64,000 bases of DNA from Gemmobacter sp. Its GTDB lineage: Bacteria > Pseudomonadota > Alphaproteobacteria > Rhodobacterales > Rhodobacteraceae. Below the pieces are notes generated by a model that was not told where the DNA came from, did not search any database, and saw only the letters and a list, made by a program, of their open reading frames with translations. Position 1 is the first letter of the stretch, and every line of letters starts with the position of its first letter. A program made the position numbers and the translations under genes. This document shows positions 26,211 through 34,550 of the stretch, in pieces. The stretch is taken from assembly GCF_034676705.1 (NCBI RefSeq), contig NZ_JAUCBS010000013.1:1964501-2028500 (forward strand). Reading direction: 5' to 3'.

Positions 26211-27146
26211 ATGGACCTGCACGGCATTCACCACCTGACCGCTGTGACCGCGGATGCGGCCGGCAACAAGCGGTTCTATACCGAAACCCTCGGCCTGCGT
26301 CTGGTCAAGAAGACGGTGAACCAGGACGATACCAGCGCCTATCACCTGTTCTATGCCGACGGGCTGGCGACCCCTGGCAGCGACATCACCTTTTTCGACT
26401 GGCCCGTAGGGCGCGAGGGGCGCGGCACGCGGTCGGTGATCCGCACCGGGTTGCGGGTGGCGCCCGACAGCCTGGACTGGTGGGCCGGGCGGCTGCGTGA
26501 TGCGGGGCTGGTGGTGGGGCAGCCGGGCCTGCTGGATGGCCGCGCGAGCCTGGATTTCGAAGACCCGGAGGGGCAGCGGCTGCGGCTGGTGGCCGATGCG
26601 GCCGGACCGGTGCATCCGTGGGAGCGTAGTCCGGTGCCGGCAGACCATCAGATCCGCGGTCTGGGGCCGATCACCATTTCGGTGCCCGATCTGGCGCCGA
26701 CCAAGGCTGTGCTGGAAACCGTGATGAACATGCGCGAGGTGCGGGACTATGCCCTGGATGGCGCGCAGGTGCATGTGTTCGAGATGGGGCCGGGCGGCGC
26801 GGCGGCGGAACTGCATGTGGCGGTGCAGCCCGGCCTGTCGCGGGCGCGGCAGGGGGCCGGCGGGGTGCACCATGTGGCCTTCCGCACGCCCGATGCCGAC
26901 GGGATCCGGCAATGGGCCGAACGGGTGGCCGCGCATGGCATCCGGTCCTCGGGCGAGGTGGAGCGGTATTATTTCCGCAGCCTCTATTTCCGGGAACCCG
27001 GCGGCACCCTGTTCGAGATCGCCAGCGACACGCCCGGCTTTGCCGTGGACGAGCCGCTGGAGGCCTTGGGCGAATCGCTGTCGCTGCCGCCGTTCCTGGA
27101 ACCGCAGCGCGCGCGGATCGAGGCGGGGCTGAAGCCGATCGGCTGA
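26211..27146 (+). CDS. ring-cleaving dioxygenase-like VOC-family protein (MhqO-like)
   Basis: Two VOC domains (about 5-125 and 150-275) make up 311 residues, the length of MhqO-type proteins. The N-terminus GIHHLTAVTADAAGNKRFY and the C-terminal REPGGTLFEIASDTPGF are family hallmarks; metal ligands are likely the His in HHLTA and HHVAF and a Glu in LFEIA. AAGGAGG precedes the ATG at 26211. It is about 220 bp from the divergent LysR. A role with hydroquinones or catechols is inferred from the B. subtilis Mhq genes. Confidence 0.87.
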   Translation: MDLHGIHHLTAVTADAAGNKRFYTETLGLRLVKKTVNQDDTSAYHLFYADGLATPGSDITFFDWPVGREGRGTRSVIRTGLRVAPDSLDWWAGRLRDAGLVVGQPGLLDGRASLDFEDPEGQRLRLVADAAGPVHPWERSPVPADHQIRGLGPITISVPDLAPTKAVLETVMNMREVRDYALDGAQVHVFEMGPGGAAAELHVAVQPGLSRARQGAGGVHHVAFRTPDADGIRQWAERVAAHGIRSSGEVERYYFRSLYFREPGGTLFEIASDTPGFAVDEPLEALGESLSLPPFLEPQRARIEAGLKPIG

Positions 27147-27148
27147 GG

Positions 27149-28291
27149 TCAGTCGAAGGACCAGCGGCCTTCGCCCAGCGCGGGGGCCGCTTTTTCCGTG
27201 ACCAGCGGGCTGCGCGAGAACTGGATGGGCGTGCGCAGGCCGGGGATGCCTTCGGGTGTTACGCGCATGGCGCGGGCGGCGACCTGCGGTTCGTCCAGCG
27301 CCTCGGCCACGGTGTTGATCGGGCCGGCCGGCACGCCGGCGCCTTCCAGCGCCGCGATCAGGTCGGTGCGGGGGCGGGCGGTGGTGGCGGTGGTCAGCCG
27401 GGCGACCAGATCGGCGCGGTTGGCCACGCGGGCGGGGTTGGTGGCAAAGGCCGGGTCGGCCGCCAGCGCATCCACCCCCAGCACGCGGCACAGCGCGGTG
27501 AACTGCCGGTCATTGCCGCAGGCGATGATCAGGTGGCCATCGGCGGCCGGGAACACCTGATAGGGCACGATGTTGGGATGGGCATTGCCCAGCCGCGTCG
27601 GCACCGTGCCGCCCAGCAGATAGTTGGTGGCCTGGTTGGCCAGCACCGCGACGCCGGTATCCATCAAGGACAGGTCCAGATGCTGCCCGCGCCCCGACCG
27701 CGCGCGTTCGGCCAGTGCCGCCTGCACCGCGATCACGCCATAAAGCCCGGTGAACACGTCGATCCAGGCGACGCCGACCTTTTGCGGCTCGCCCTCCGGG
27801 GCGCCGGTCAGGTCCATGATGCCGGTCAGCCCCTGCACCATGAAGTCATAGCCCGGCTGCGCCGCGCGCGGCCCCGTTTGCCCGAAGCCGGTGACCGAGG
27901 CATAGACCAGCCCCGGGTTGCGGGCGGACAGCGTGGCATAGTCCAGCCCGAATTTCTTCAGCCCGCCCAGCTTGAAATTCTCGATCACCACATCGGCGCC
28001 GTCGATCAGGGCGCCCAGGCGGGCCAGATCCTCGGGGTTGCCGAAATCGCAGGTGACCGAGGTCTTGCCCCGGTTGGCGGCGTGGAAATAGGCCGCCACC
28101 CGTTCGGTCGTGCCATCGGCGCGCGGGCGGTCGATGAACGGGGGGCCCCAGCGGCGGGTATCGTCGCCTTCGGGCGCCTCGACCTTGATGACCTGGGCGC
28201 CCAGATCGGCCAGGGTCTGGCCGATCCAGGGGCCGGCCAGGATGCGAGCCAGTTCGACAACCTTCAGACCCTTCAGCGGGGCGTCGTTCAT
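27149..28291 (-). CDS. CaiB/BaiF class III CoA-transferase
   Basis: Class III CoA-transferases swap CoA between carboxylic acids. The 380 residues start LKGLKVVELARILAGPW, continue with LGAQVIKVEAPEGDDTR, NRGKTSV, the PGYDFMVQGLTGIMDLTG block and LSLMDTG, all typical of this family. The substrate cannot be told. Its start overlaps the stop of the AbrB-like gene by four bases, so the two are cotranscribed; it converges on the VOC gene two bases away. Confidence 0.92.
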   Translation of the reverse strand: MNDAPLKGLKVVELARILAGPWIGQTLADLGAQVIKVEAPEGDDTRRWGPPFIDRPRADGTTERVAAYFHAANRGKTSVTCDFGNPEDLARLGALIDGADVVIENFKLGGLKKFGLDYATLSARNPGLVYASVTGFGQTGPRAAQPGYDFMVQGLTGIMDLTGAPEGEPQKVGVAWIDVFTGLYGVIAVQAALAERARSGRGQHLDLSLMDTGVAVLANQATNYLLGGTVPTRLGNAHPNIVPYQVFPAADGHLIIACGNDRQFTALCRVLGVDALAADPAFATNPARVANRADLVARLTTATTARPRTDLIAALEGAGVPAGPINTVAEALDEPQVAARAMRVTPEGIPGLRTPIQFSRSPLVTEKAAPALGEGRWSFD

Positions 28292-29382
28292 GGGGTGGGT
28301 TCCTTGGGCAGAAAGCGCAGACCGGCGCGGGCGACCAGCACCGCAAGGACGATCCGCACCAGATGATGCAGGGTGACGTAGACGGCCGAGAGGTGCAGCG
28401 ATATGGCGACCAGCGCCATTTCGCTGATCCCGCCGGGGGCAAAGGCCAGGATGACGGCGGCGGCAGGTTCCTTGACCACGCCGGCCAGCAGCGCGGCGAT
28501 GGCCACGGCGATCAGCATGGAAATGGTGATCGCCACCACCGACAGCCGCATCGCCAGCCATAGCCGGCGCGGATCCAGCCCGGCGAACCGGGTGCCGAGC
28601 GAGGTGCCGACCACCCATTGCGTGATCACGATCATCCAGCCGGGCGGGACGGCATGGGTCAGCCCGCTGGCATGGGCCAGTGCCGACAGCAAGAGCGGCC
28701 CCGACAGGACGGCAGCGGGAAATTCCAGCCGGTTCGCGATGACATAGCCCAGCACGGCGGCGGCGGTCAGGATCAGGGCGTCCTGCAACGTCAGGGCCAG
28801 GTCGGCCCCGGGCATGGCAGCGCCCGAGCCGCTGCCCACCGCATGGCCCGTCACCAGCGAAAAGCTGAGCGGGACCAGCACGATGCACAGGATCAGCCGC
28901 AGGAATTGCAGCATGACCAGCATCTGCATTTCGGCGCCCCGCGCCTCTCCCATGTCCAAGGCCTCGATGAAGCCGCCGGGCATGGCGGCGAAAAAGGCGG
29001 TGGGCGCGTCGATCCGGCCAAGCCGGCGGTAGATGTGATAAGAGGCCCAGTGCGCCAGCGGGACAAAGGCCAGCACGGCCAGCACCGTGGGCCACCAGTG
29101 CAGCACCTGGGTCAGGAAATCGGCCGGAAAGCTGGCGCCGATGGCTACGCCGATGATGGGGATAAAGGCGTTGCGCCAGTGCTGCGGCACCCCCGGCAGC
29201 GCGCCGAACAGATGCACCCGGGTCGAGGCAGAGATGGCCACGGTCAGCATGGCGCCCAGCAGCACGCCCAGCGGCAGGCCCACCGCCCAGCCGGCCAGCC
29301 CCCCGGCACCGCCAAGCGCGAAGGTGGCCAGCACCACCCGCAGCCGGTGCCCCCGCATCAATCCTGTGCGCCAGTCATCCAT
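28288..29382 (-). CDS. AbrB-family (DUF-type duplicated) membrane protein
   Basis: I start at ATG 29382, preceded by GAAAGGA; the product is 364 residues with about ten hydrophobic helices in two similar halves, each with a glycine-rich PGGFIEALD or PGGISEMALVAIS loop. These match the AbrB duplication family of putative ammonia monooxygenase-like or transporter proteins, named by similarity and not tied to the DNA-binding AbrB. Function is unknown; coupling to a CoA-transferase suggests uptake of an organic acid, which is inference. Confidence 0.82.
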   Translation of the reverse strand: MDDWRTGLMRGHRLRVVLATFALGGAGGLAGWAVGLPLGVLLGAMLTVAISASTRVHLFGALPGVPQHWRNAFIPIIGVAIGASFPADFLTQVLHWWPTVLAVLAFVPLAHWASYHIYRRLGRIDAPTAFFAAMPGGFIEALDMGEARGAEMQMLVMLQFLRLILCIVLVPLSFSLVTGHAVGSGSGAAMPGADLALTLQDALILTAAAVLGYVIANRLEFPAAVLSGPLLLSALAHASGLTHAVPPGWMIVITQWVVGTSLGTRFAGLDPRRLWLAMRLSVVAITISMLIAVAIAALLAGVVKEPAAAVILAFAPGGISEMALVAISLHLSAVYVTLHHLVRIVLAVLVARAGLRFLPKEPTP

Positions 29383-29433
29383 GGGCCGTCCTTTCGGCGG
29401 CAACCCATCATCAACGGCCGGGAGTTGCAAGGC

Positions 29434-29640
29434 CTACCAGTGCGGCGGGCGCTGATCGGCCAGCGGGATCGACCCGGACCCATCGGATTCGCGTTCGGCC
29501 TCGCGTTCCATCAGCAGGCCGACGCGGCGCTTCAGCACGTCGACCTCGCGCGATTGGCGGGCGACGACATCGGACAGATCCTCGACCGTCCGGGTCAGAT
29601 GCGCCACAAGGGTTTCAAGCTGGGTCAGGCGGTCTTCCAT
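29434..29640 (-). CDS. SlyX-like protein
   Basis: This 68-residue protein begins MEDRLTQLETLVAHLTRTVEDLSD, a heptad-patterned coiled coil, and ends with a short proline-rich PLADQRPPHW tail. Both features are standard for the SlyX family, whose function is unknown. No strong ribosome site is visible. It lies about 50 bp upstream of the AbrB-like gene on the same strand. Confidence 0.8.
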   Translation of the reverse strand: MEDRLTQLETLVAHLTRTVEDLSDVVARQSREVDVLKRRVGLLMEREAERESDGSGSIPLADQRPPHW

Positions 29641-29686
29641 GATCGGACTTTCGCGGGGTGGGATGCGCCGGTTGGGTTGAGAGCGC

Positions 29687-29739
29687 CGGGGGGCCAGCCC
29701 CCCGGGCCCCCCGGGATATTTGGGGCAAGATGAAAGGGG
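29687..29739 (+). repeat. dispersed intergenic repeat, copy 5 (subtype B)
   Basis: GGGGGGCCAGCCCCCC hairpin, then a short GGGCCC palindrome and CCGGGATATTTGGGGCAAGA followed by TGAAAGG. It lies between slyX and the NADP oxidoreductase gene. Confidence 0.8.
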
Positions 29740-29756
29740 GCGCCGAAGGTCGGGGC

Positions 29757-30785
29757 TCAGGCCGGATCGGCGCCGATGCGGACCAGTTGCTTGCCGTCGT
29801 TCCGGCCTTGCAGCAGGCCCATGAAGGCGGCGGGGGCGTTGTCCAGCCCGTTGGCGATGGTTTCGCGCCACTTGATCTGGCCTGCGGCGACAAGGGGCTG
29901 CACCTCGGCCAGGAACTCGCGGGTATGGGCGTAGTGATCGAACACGATGAACCCTTCGACGCGCAGGCGGCGGTTGAGGATGGTGCGCCAGGCGGGGGGC
30001 AGGGGCGGCGGGTTGTCGGCGCCGGAATACCAGGCGATCATGCCGCAGACGGCGATGCGGCCGTGAATGTTCATGCGCGGCAGCACGGCTTCCAGCGTCT
30101 TGCCGCCGACATTCTCGAAATAGACATCGACGCCATCGGGGGCGGCGGCCTTGATCTGTTCAGAGAGCGCACGGGAATCGGGCGCCGCGCGGTGATCCAG
30201 GCAGACATGGCAGCCATAATCGCGCACCGCCGTTTCGCATTTCGCGGCACCGCCGGCCACGCCGATCACCCGCATCCCCTTGTGCCGGGCAAGTTGCGAG
30301 ACCAGGCTGCCGACCGCGCCGGTGGCGGCCGAGACGACGATGGTTTCGCCGGGCTGCGCCTGCGCGATGCGGTTCAGCCCGGTCCAGGCGGTCATGCCCG
30401 GCATGCCCAGCACCCCCAGCCAGGCCGCCAGCGGCGCGGTGCCGCTGATGCGGCGCACGTCGGCGACGGGGACCAGCGCATGTTCGGCCCAAGGCAGCCG
30501 CCCTTCGACCAGATCGCCCGGCGCAAAGGCCGCATCGCCCGAGGCCAGCACCTGCGCCACGCAGCCCCCGGTCATCGGGGCGCCCACCTCGATCGGCGGG
30601 ACATAGGATTTCGCCGCACTCATCCGCCCGCGCATGTAGGGATCGAGCGACAGCCAGATCACCCGCACCAGCACCTGTCCGGGGCCGGGATCGGGCAGGG
30701 TCACGGTTTCCAGCCGGAAATTCTCGGGGCCAGGCTCTGCCTCGGGGCGCGAGGCCAGCAGGATCTGGCGGGTGGTCAGGGTCAT
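29757..30785 (-). CDS. NADP-dependent oxidoreductase (zinc-independent MDR family)
   Basis: The 342-residue medium-chain reductase resembles YncB/CurA and leukotriene B4 12-hydroxydehydrogenase-type enzymes, which reduce alkenal or enone double bonds. N-terminal LSLDPYMRGRM and the nucleotide-binding VSAATGAVGSLVSQLA (about 150-165) identify it; there are no zinc ligands. YFENVGGKTLEAVLPRMN and RVEGFIVFDH also match. Its start overlaps the stop of the FAD oxidase gene (ATGA). A role in removing reactive carbonyls is inferred. Confidence 0.9.
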   Translation of the reverse strand: MTLTTRQILLASRPEAEPGPENFRLETVTLPDPGPGQVLVRVIWLSLDPYMRGRMSAAKSYVPPIEVGAPMTGGCVAQVLASGDAAFAPGDLVEGRLPWAEHALVPVADVRRISGTAPLAAWLGVLGMPGMTAWTGLNRIAQAQPGETIVVSAATGAVGSLVSQLARHKGMRVIGVAGGAAKCETAVRDYGCHVCLDHRAAPDSRALSEQIKAAAPDGVDVYFENVGGKTLEAVLPRMNIHGRIAVCGMIAWYSGADNPPPLPPAWRTILNRRLRVEGFIVFDHYAHTREFLAEVQPLVAAGQIKWRETIANGLDNAPAAFMGLLQGRNDGKQLVRIGADPA

Positions 30786-32206
30786 GGGCGGGTCTCCTCC
30801 GGGAGTTGTGGCAGCACCTTGCCGGGGTTCATCAGGTTCAGCGGGTCGAAGGCGGCCTTGATCGCCTGCATCATCTCCAGCGCCAGCGGATCCTTGCGGC
30901 GGCGCATGGACGACAGTTTCGACAGCCCGATGCCGTGTTCGGCCGAAAAGCTGCCATGAAGGTCTGCAACCACATCCTCGATGGCGGAGCGGATCGCATC
31001 CAGCAGGTCGGGTGCGGCCTGGCTGGGGAAGACGGTATAATGCAGGTTGCCGTCGCCCAGATGGGCGACGGTCAGATCGGTGGCCGCCGGATCCAGCGCC
31101 GCCAGCCGCTGCGGCATCCGCACAAGGAAATCCTGCACCCGGTCCAGCGGCACGCAGACATCGGTATCCACCACCGGGCCGCGGGTCAGGGCCAGTTCGG
31201 CCGCCGCCTCGCGCCGGGCCCACATGGTGGTGCGCTGGCCTTCGGTCCGGGCGACGACGGCATCGAGCACGGCGCCGTCCTCCATCATGGCGGCCAGGGT
31301 TTCCTCCAGCAGATCGACCAGCGGGATCGCACCATCGGGGCGGGGGTCGGCATCGCGGGGGGCGGTGGCGCCCAGTTCCACCAGGATGGTGACGTCGTGC
31401 CGGTCGGCAAAGGGCAGGCCCAGGTCGGGGCGCAGCTGCGCCAGGCGGTCCATGTAGCCGGCGGGCATGAACTCATAGGCCTCGACCAGACCGCCCGTCA
31501 CCTCTTGCAGCCGGTTCAGCAGGGTCAGCGCGGCCGCGAGCGAAGGGGCGGCCAGCGTGGCGGTGGCATGGGCGCGGGGGGCGGGCACCAGCTTCATCGT
31601 GGCGGCGGTGATGATGCCCAGCGTGCCTTCGGCGCCGATGAACAGATCCTTCAGCGCATAGCCCGAATTGTCCTTGTGCAGTTCCTGCATCAGGTTCAGC
31701 ACCCGACCATCGGGCAACACCACCTCCAGCCCCAGGCACAGGCCGCGGGTGGAGCCATGGCGCAGCACGTTCGATCCGCCGGCATTGGTGGACAGCGCGC
31801 CGCCCAGCAGCGCAGACCCGCGCGCGCCGAACCACAGCGGGAACAGCAGGCCATGGTCGGCCGCCGCATCGTGCAGGCGGGCCAGCACGACGCCGGCTTC
31901 GGCCACCACCACGCGGGCCTCGGGCTTCAGCGCGCGGATGCGCGTCAGGCGTTCCAGCGACAGCATCAGCTGGCCCGGCGCCTTGGTGCCGCCGACCAGC
32001 CCGGTGTTGCCGGCCACCGGCACCACGGGCACGCGGGCCTGATGGGCGGACTGCATCACCGCCGCGACCTCGGCGGTGCTGCCGGGGCGCACGACGGCCA
32101 GCGGGGACCAGCTGTAGGCCCCGGTCCAGTCGCGGCCATAGCGGGCCGCATCCGTGCCGGTCAGCACATTTCCCGCGCCGCAGATGGCGCGCAGGTGGTC
32201 GAGCAT
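30782..32206 (-). CDS. FAD-binding oxidoreductase, D-2-hydroxyacid dehydrogenase type
   Basis: This family oxidises D-2-hydroxyacids such as D-lactate or D-2-hydroxyglutarate using FAD. The FAD-binding segment has VPVAGNTGLVGG and STNAGGSNVLRHG; the C-terminus has HLGDGNLHYTVF and the SAEHGIGLSK loop. I place the start at ATG 32206 (GGGGGA upstream; 474 residues). ATG 32218 and GTG 32272, which overlaps the tesA stop, are alternatives. It lies in a minus-strand operon tesA-this-oxidoreductase. The exact substrate is unknown. Confidence 0.88.
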   Translation of the reverse strand: MLDHLRAICGAGNVLTGTDAARYGRDWTGAYSWSPLAVVRPGSTAEVAAVMQSAHQARVPVVPVAGNTGLVGGTKAPGQLMLSLERLTRIRALKPEARVVVAEAGVVLARLHDAAADHGLLFPLWFGARGSALLGGALSTNAGGSNVLRHGSTRGLCLGLEVVLPDGRVLNLMQELHKDNSGYALKDLFIGAEGTLGIITAATMKLVPAPRAHATATLAAPSLAAALTLLNRLQEVTGGLVEAYEFMPAGYMDRLAQLRPDLGLPFADRHDVTILVELGATAPRDADPRPDGAIPLVDLLEETLAAMMEDGAVLDAVVARTEGQRTTMWARREAAAELALTRGPVVDTDVCVPLDRVQDFLVRMPQRLAALDPAATDLTVAHLGDGNLHYTVFPSQAAPDLLDAIRSAIEDVVADLHGSFSAEHGIGLSKLSSMRRRKDPLALEMMQAIKAAFDPLNLMNPGKVLPQLPEETRP

Positions 32207-32268
32207 TCTGTCCCCCATCTGGTGATCGGCGGCATCCTTGCCGATCCGGGCGGCAGATGCCAGAGGGG

Positions 32269-32961
32269 TCACCGCGCCTTGGCCTGATCGAGCAGTTCGA
32301 TGACCCTTGGCCCCAGCGCCGCCACCACCCTGGCCACGCCGTCGCGGTTGGGGTGGATGCCGTCGGCCTGCATCAGCGCGGGGGTCAGCGTCAGCGAGCC
32401 TTCGCCCTGTTCCAGCGGGCGCAGGAAGGCATCGCCCAGCAGGACGCCATGCGTGGCGGCCAGATCGGGATACATCGCATCGAACGCCTGCTTGTAGTCG
32501 GGGCCGTAGTTGCCGGGCGCCACCATCGGCATCAGCAGCACGGGCACGCCCCGCGCCTTGGCCGCCGTCAGGATGGCGTCCAGGTTGGCCTTGCTGGCGG
32601 CCGGGTCGATCCCGCGCAACAGGTCATTGCCGCCCAGGGTCACGATCATGGCATCGGCGGGTTCGGCCAGCGTCCAGTCCAGCCGCGACAGCCCGCCGGC
32701 GGTGGTATCGCCCGACACGCCGGCGTTGTTGATCACCACCTCGCGCCCCTGATCGGCCAGCCATTTCGCCAGCTGCGGTACGAAACCGTCGCCTTCGGGC
32801 AGGCCGTAGCCTTGCGTCAGGCTGTCGCCAAGGGCAACAAGGCGCTGCGGTTCCGCCGCCGCAGCGGTGGCGCCGAATGCCAGCGACAGGTTGAGAACGG
32901 CCAGCGCCGCCCCATATCGGAACGAACGGGCGACAGACAGGATGGAACGGATGGGCGACAC
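32269..32961 (-). CDS. tesA: arylesterase / acyl-CoA thioesterase TesA-like (SGNH hydrolase)
   Basis: TesA-type enzymes are periplasmic esterases. GTG at 32961 has AGGGAAAG upstream and gives 230 residues with a signal peptide (hydrophobic AALAVLNLSLAFG, cleavage at ATAAAA). SGNH blocks: GDSLTQGYG (nucleophile Ser), the Gly in AGVSGDTTAGG, GGNDLLRG, and DGIHPN with the catalytic His. It is divergent from a ybbA-like ABC gene and their 5' ends overlap by about 20 bases, as in the conserved tesA/ybbA pair. Confidence 0.9.
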   Translation of the reverse strand: MSPIRSILSVARSFRYGAALAVLNLSLAFGATAAAAEPQRLVALGDSLTQGYGLPEGDGFVPQLAKWLADQGREVVINNAGVSGDTTAGGLSRLDWTLAEPADAMIVTLGGNDLLRGIDPAASKANLDAILTAAKARGVPVLLMPMVAPGNYGPDYKQAFDAMYPDLAATHGVLLGDAFLRPLEQGEGSLTLTPALMQADGIHPNRDGVARVVAALGPRVIELLDQAKAR

Positions 32962-33634
32962 GGTGCTTTCCCTGCGCGATGCGCGGCTGACGCTGGACGG
33001 CAATGCCGGCCCGGTGGAGATTCTGAAAGGCATCACGCTGGACGTGGCGCAGGGCGAAACGCTGGGGCTGGTCGGGCCTTCGGGGTCGGGCAAATCGTCA
33101 CTCCTCATGCTGATGGGCGGGCTGGAACGTGCCACCGGTGGTCAGGTTCTGGCGCTGGGCCAGGATCTGACGGCGATGGACGAAGACCGGCTTGCCCGCT
33201 TCCGCATGGCGAATATGGGGGTGGTGTTCCAATCCTTCCACCTTATTCCCACCATGACTGCGCTGGAAAATGTTGCGGTGCCGCTGGAACTGGCAGGCGT
33301 GGCCGATGCCTTTGCCCGCGCGGGGGCGGAACTCGAGGCGGTGGGCCTGGGCCACCGGGGCGGGCATTACCCGGCGCAGATGTCGGGCGGGGAACAGCAG
33401 CGCGTGGCGCTGGCCCGGGCGGCGGTGGTGCGGCCGCGCATCCTGCTGGCGGACGAGCCGACAGGGAACCTGGACGGGGTGAACGGGGCCGCCATCATGG
33501 ACCTGCTGTTCGGCCTGCGCGACCGGCATGGCGCCACGCTGGTGCTGGTGACCCATGCCCGCGAACTGGCCGACCGCTGCGACCGCGTGGTGCGGCTGGT
33601 GGATGGCCGGGTGGCCGAGGCATTGGCGGCGTGA
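32942..33634 (+). CDS. ABC transporter ATP-binding protein, YbbA/LolD type
   Basis: The 230-residue ATPase has Walker A GPSGSGKSS, Q-loop FQSFHLIPTMTALENV, signature MSGGEQQRVALARA, Walker B ILLADEPTGNLD and H-loop VTHARELA. This is the MacB/LolD/YbbA subfamily, which normally works with an FtsX-like permease. The start is ATG 32942 or 32951. No permease gene follows; the next gene, overlapping its stop, is a DUF1801 protein. Divergence from tesA points to YbbA. Confidence 0.88.
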   Translation: MERMGDTVLSLRDARLTLDGNAGPVEILKGITLDVAQGETLGLVGPSGSGKSSLLMLMGGLERATGGQVLALGQDLTAMDEDRLARFRMANMGVVFQSFHLIPTMTALENVAVPLELAGVADAFARAGAELEAVGLGHRGGHYPAQMSGGEQQRVALARAAVVRPRILLADEPTGNLDGVNGAAIMDLLFGLRDRHGATLVLVTHARELADRCDRVVRLVDGRVAEALAA

Positions 33635-34059
33635 CGCCGCCGAAGGGCGGCGATAGCGGGCCGCGGCTGCTGGCCGGCGGCAACCCGCAGATCCCCAAAG
33701 GCTATGGCGAGGCGCCGGTGCAGGCCTGGCTGGCCGCCGTGCCGGGCTGGAAGCAGGGCGTCTGCCAGCGGCTGGACGCGCTGATCACCGCCACCGTGCC
33801 GGGGGTGCAAAAGGCGGTGAAATGGAACTCTCCGTTCTACGGCGTCACCCAAGGGCTGTGGTTCCTGAGCTATCATTGCATGACGCGCTATGTGAAGGTC
33901 GCGTTCTTGCGCGGGATCCAGCTGGACCCGCTGCCGCCCGGGGCCTCGAAACAGGCCGAGGTGCGCTATCTGGATATCCACGAGACGCCGGGCATGGACG
34001 AAGACCGGCTGGCGGCTTGGATCGCCCAGGCCGCGCGGCTGCCGGGGGTGAAGATGTAG
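33631..34059 (+). CDS. DUF1801 domain protein
   Basis: GTG at 33631 overlaps the stop of the ABC ATPase and opens a 142-residue protein. The core VPGWKQGVCQRLDALI, VQKAVKWNSPFYG and a final helix with DEDRLAAWIAQAARLPG match DUF1801 proteins, small cytosolic proteins of unknown role (a fold related to frataxin-like YdhG). The overlap suggests cotranscription with the ATPase. A repeat copy follows the stop. Confidence 0.83.
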   Translation: MTPPKGGDSGPRLLAGGNPQIPKGYGEAPVQAWLAAVPGWKQGVCQRLDALITATVPGVQKAVKWNSPFYGVTQGLWFLSYHCMTRYVKVAFLRGIQLDPLPPGASKQAEVRYLDIHETPGMDEDRLAAWIAQAARLPGVKM

Positions 34060-34069
34060 GCCGGGCACC

Positions 34070-34158
34070 GGGGGGGCGCTGCCCCCCTGGACCTGTCGCG
34101 CCCGTGGTGGGCCGCGCGCCTGCCCCCCGGGATATTTCGGTCAGAGCGAATGGGCAGG
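34070..34158 (+). repeat. dispersed intergenic repeat, copy 6 (subtype A variant)
   Basis: Hairpin 1 GGGGGGCGCTGCCCCCC, a longer imperfect G/C middle, then CCCCCCGGGATATTTCGGTC and AGAGCGAA. It separates the DUF1801 gene from the B12 riboswitch. Confidence 0.78.
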
Positions 34159-34226
34159 GGGTGCGGGGCGCCCTTTTGACGTGTGCCCTTGACTTGGCGC
34201 GGGCTTTGCCTATGCAGGGCGCACTT

Positions 34227-34409
34227 CGGTTCTGTCCGGGCCTGCCCGGCGGATGAAAAGGGAACGCGGTCCGGCGCCAGCGCCAAATCCGCGGCTGCCC
34301 CCGCAACTGTAGGCGGCGAGCGACGGCCAGACATGCCACTGGGGACCAGTCCCCGGGAAGGTTGGCCGAAGCAGCGACCCGCAAGCCAGGAGACCTGCCG
34401 AGGGGATCA
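34227..34409 (+). ncRNA. cobalamin riboswitch
   Basis: The leader of btuB has GGTTCTGTCC at its start, a GATGAAAAGGGAA segment, GGCTGCCCCCGCAACTGTA, the GCCACTGGG segment and the B12 box AGCCAGGAGACCTGCC at 34384-34399: the conserved parts of the adenosylcobalamin riboswitch in the right order. Downstream, hairpins at about 34440-34453 and 34514-34529 lie before btuB and lack a U-run, so control of translation start is more likely than termination. It should shut off the whole btu operon when cobalamin is plentiful. Confidence 0.95.
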
Positions 34410-34550
34410 CCTTTCCGACGCGCGAGGGGCGCGGGCGGAGGCGGTATGCCGCCCGTGGTGACACACTCACCGTCGGCGGGAGGGTTGTCCTTTCCAATGA
34501 CATCGCGTCAGACCGGGCCATCTGGCCCGCCAGGAACCTGAGGATATGCC

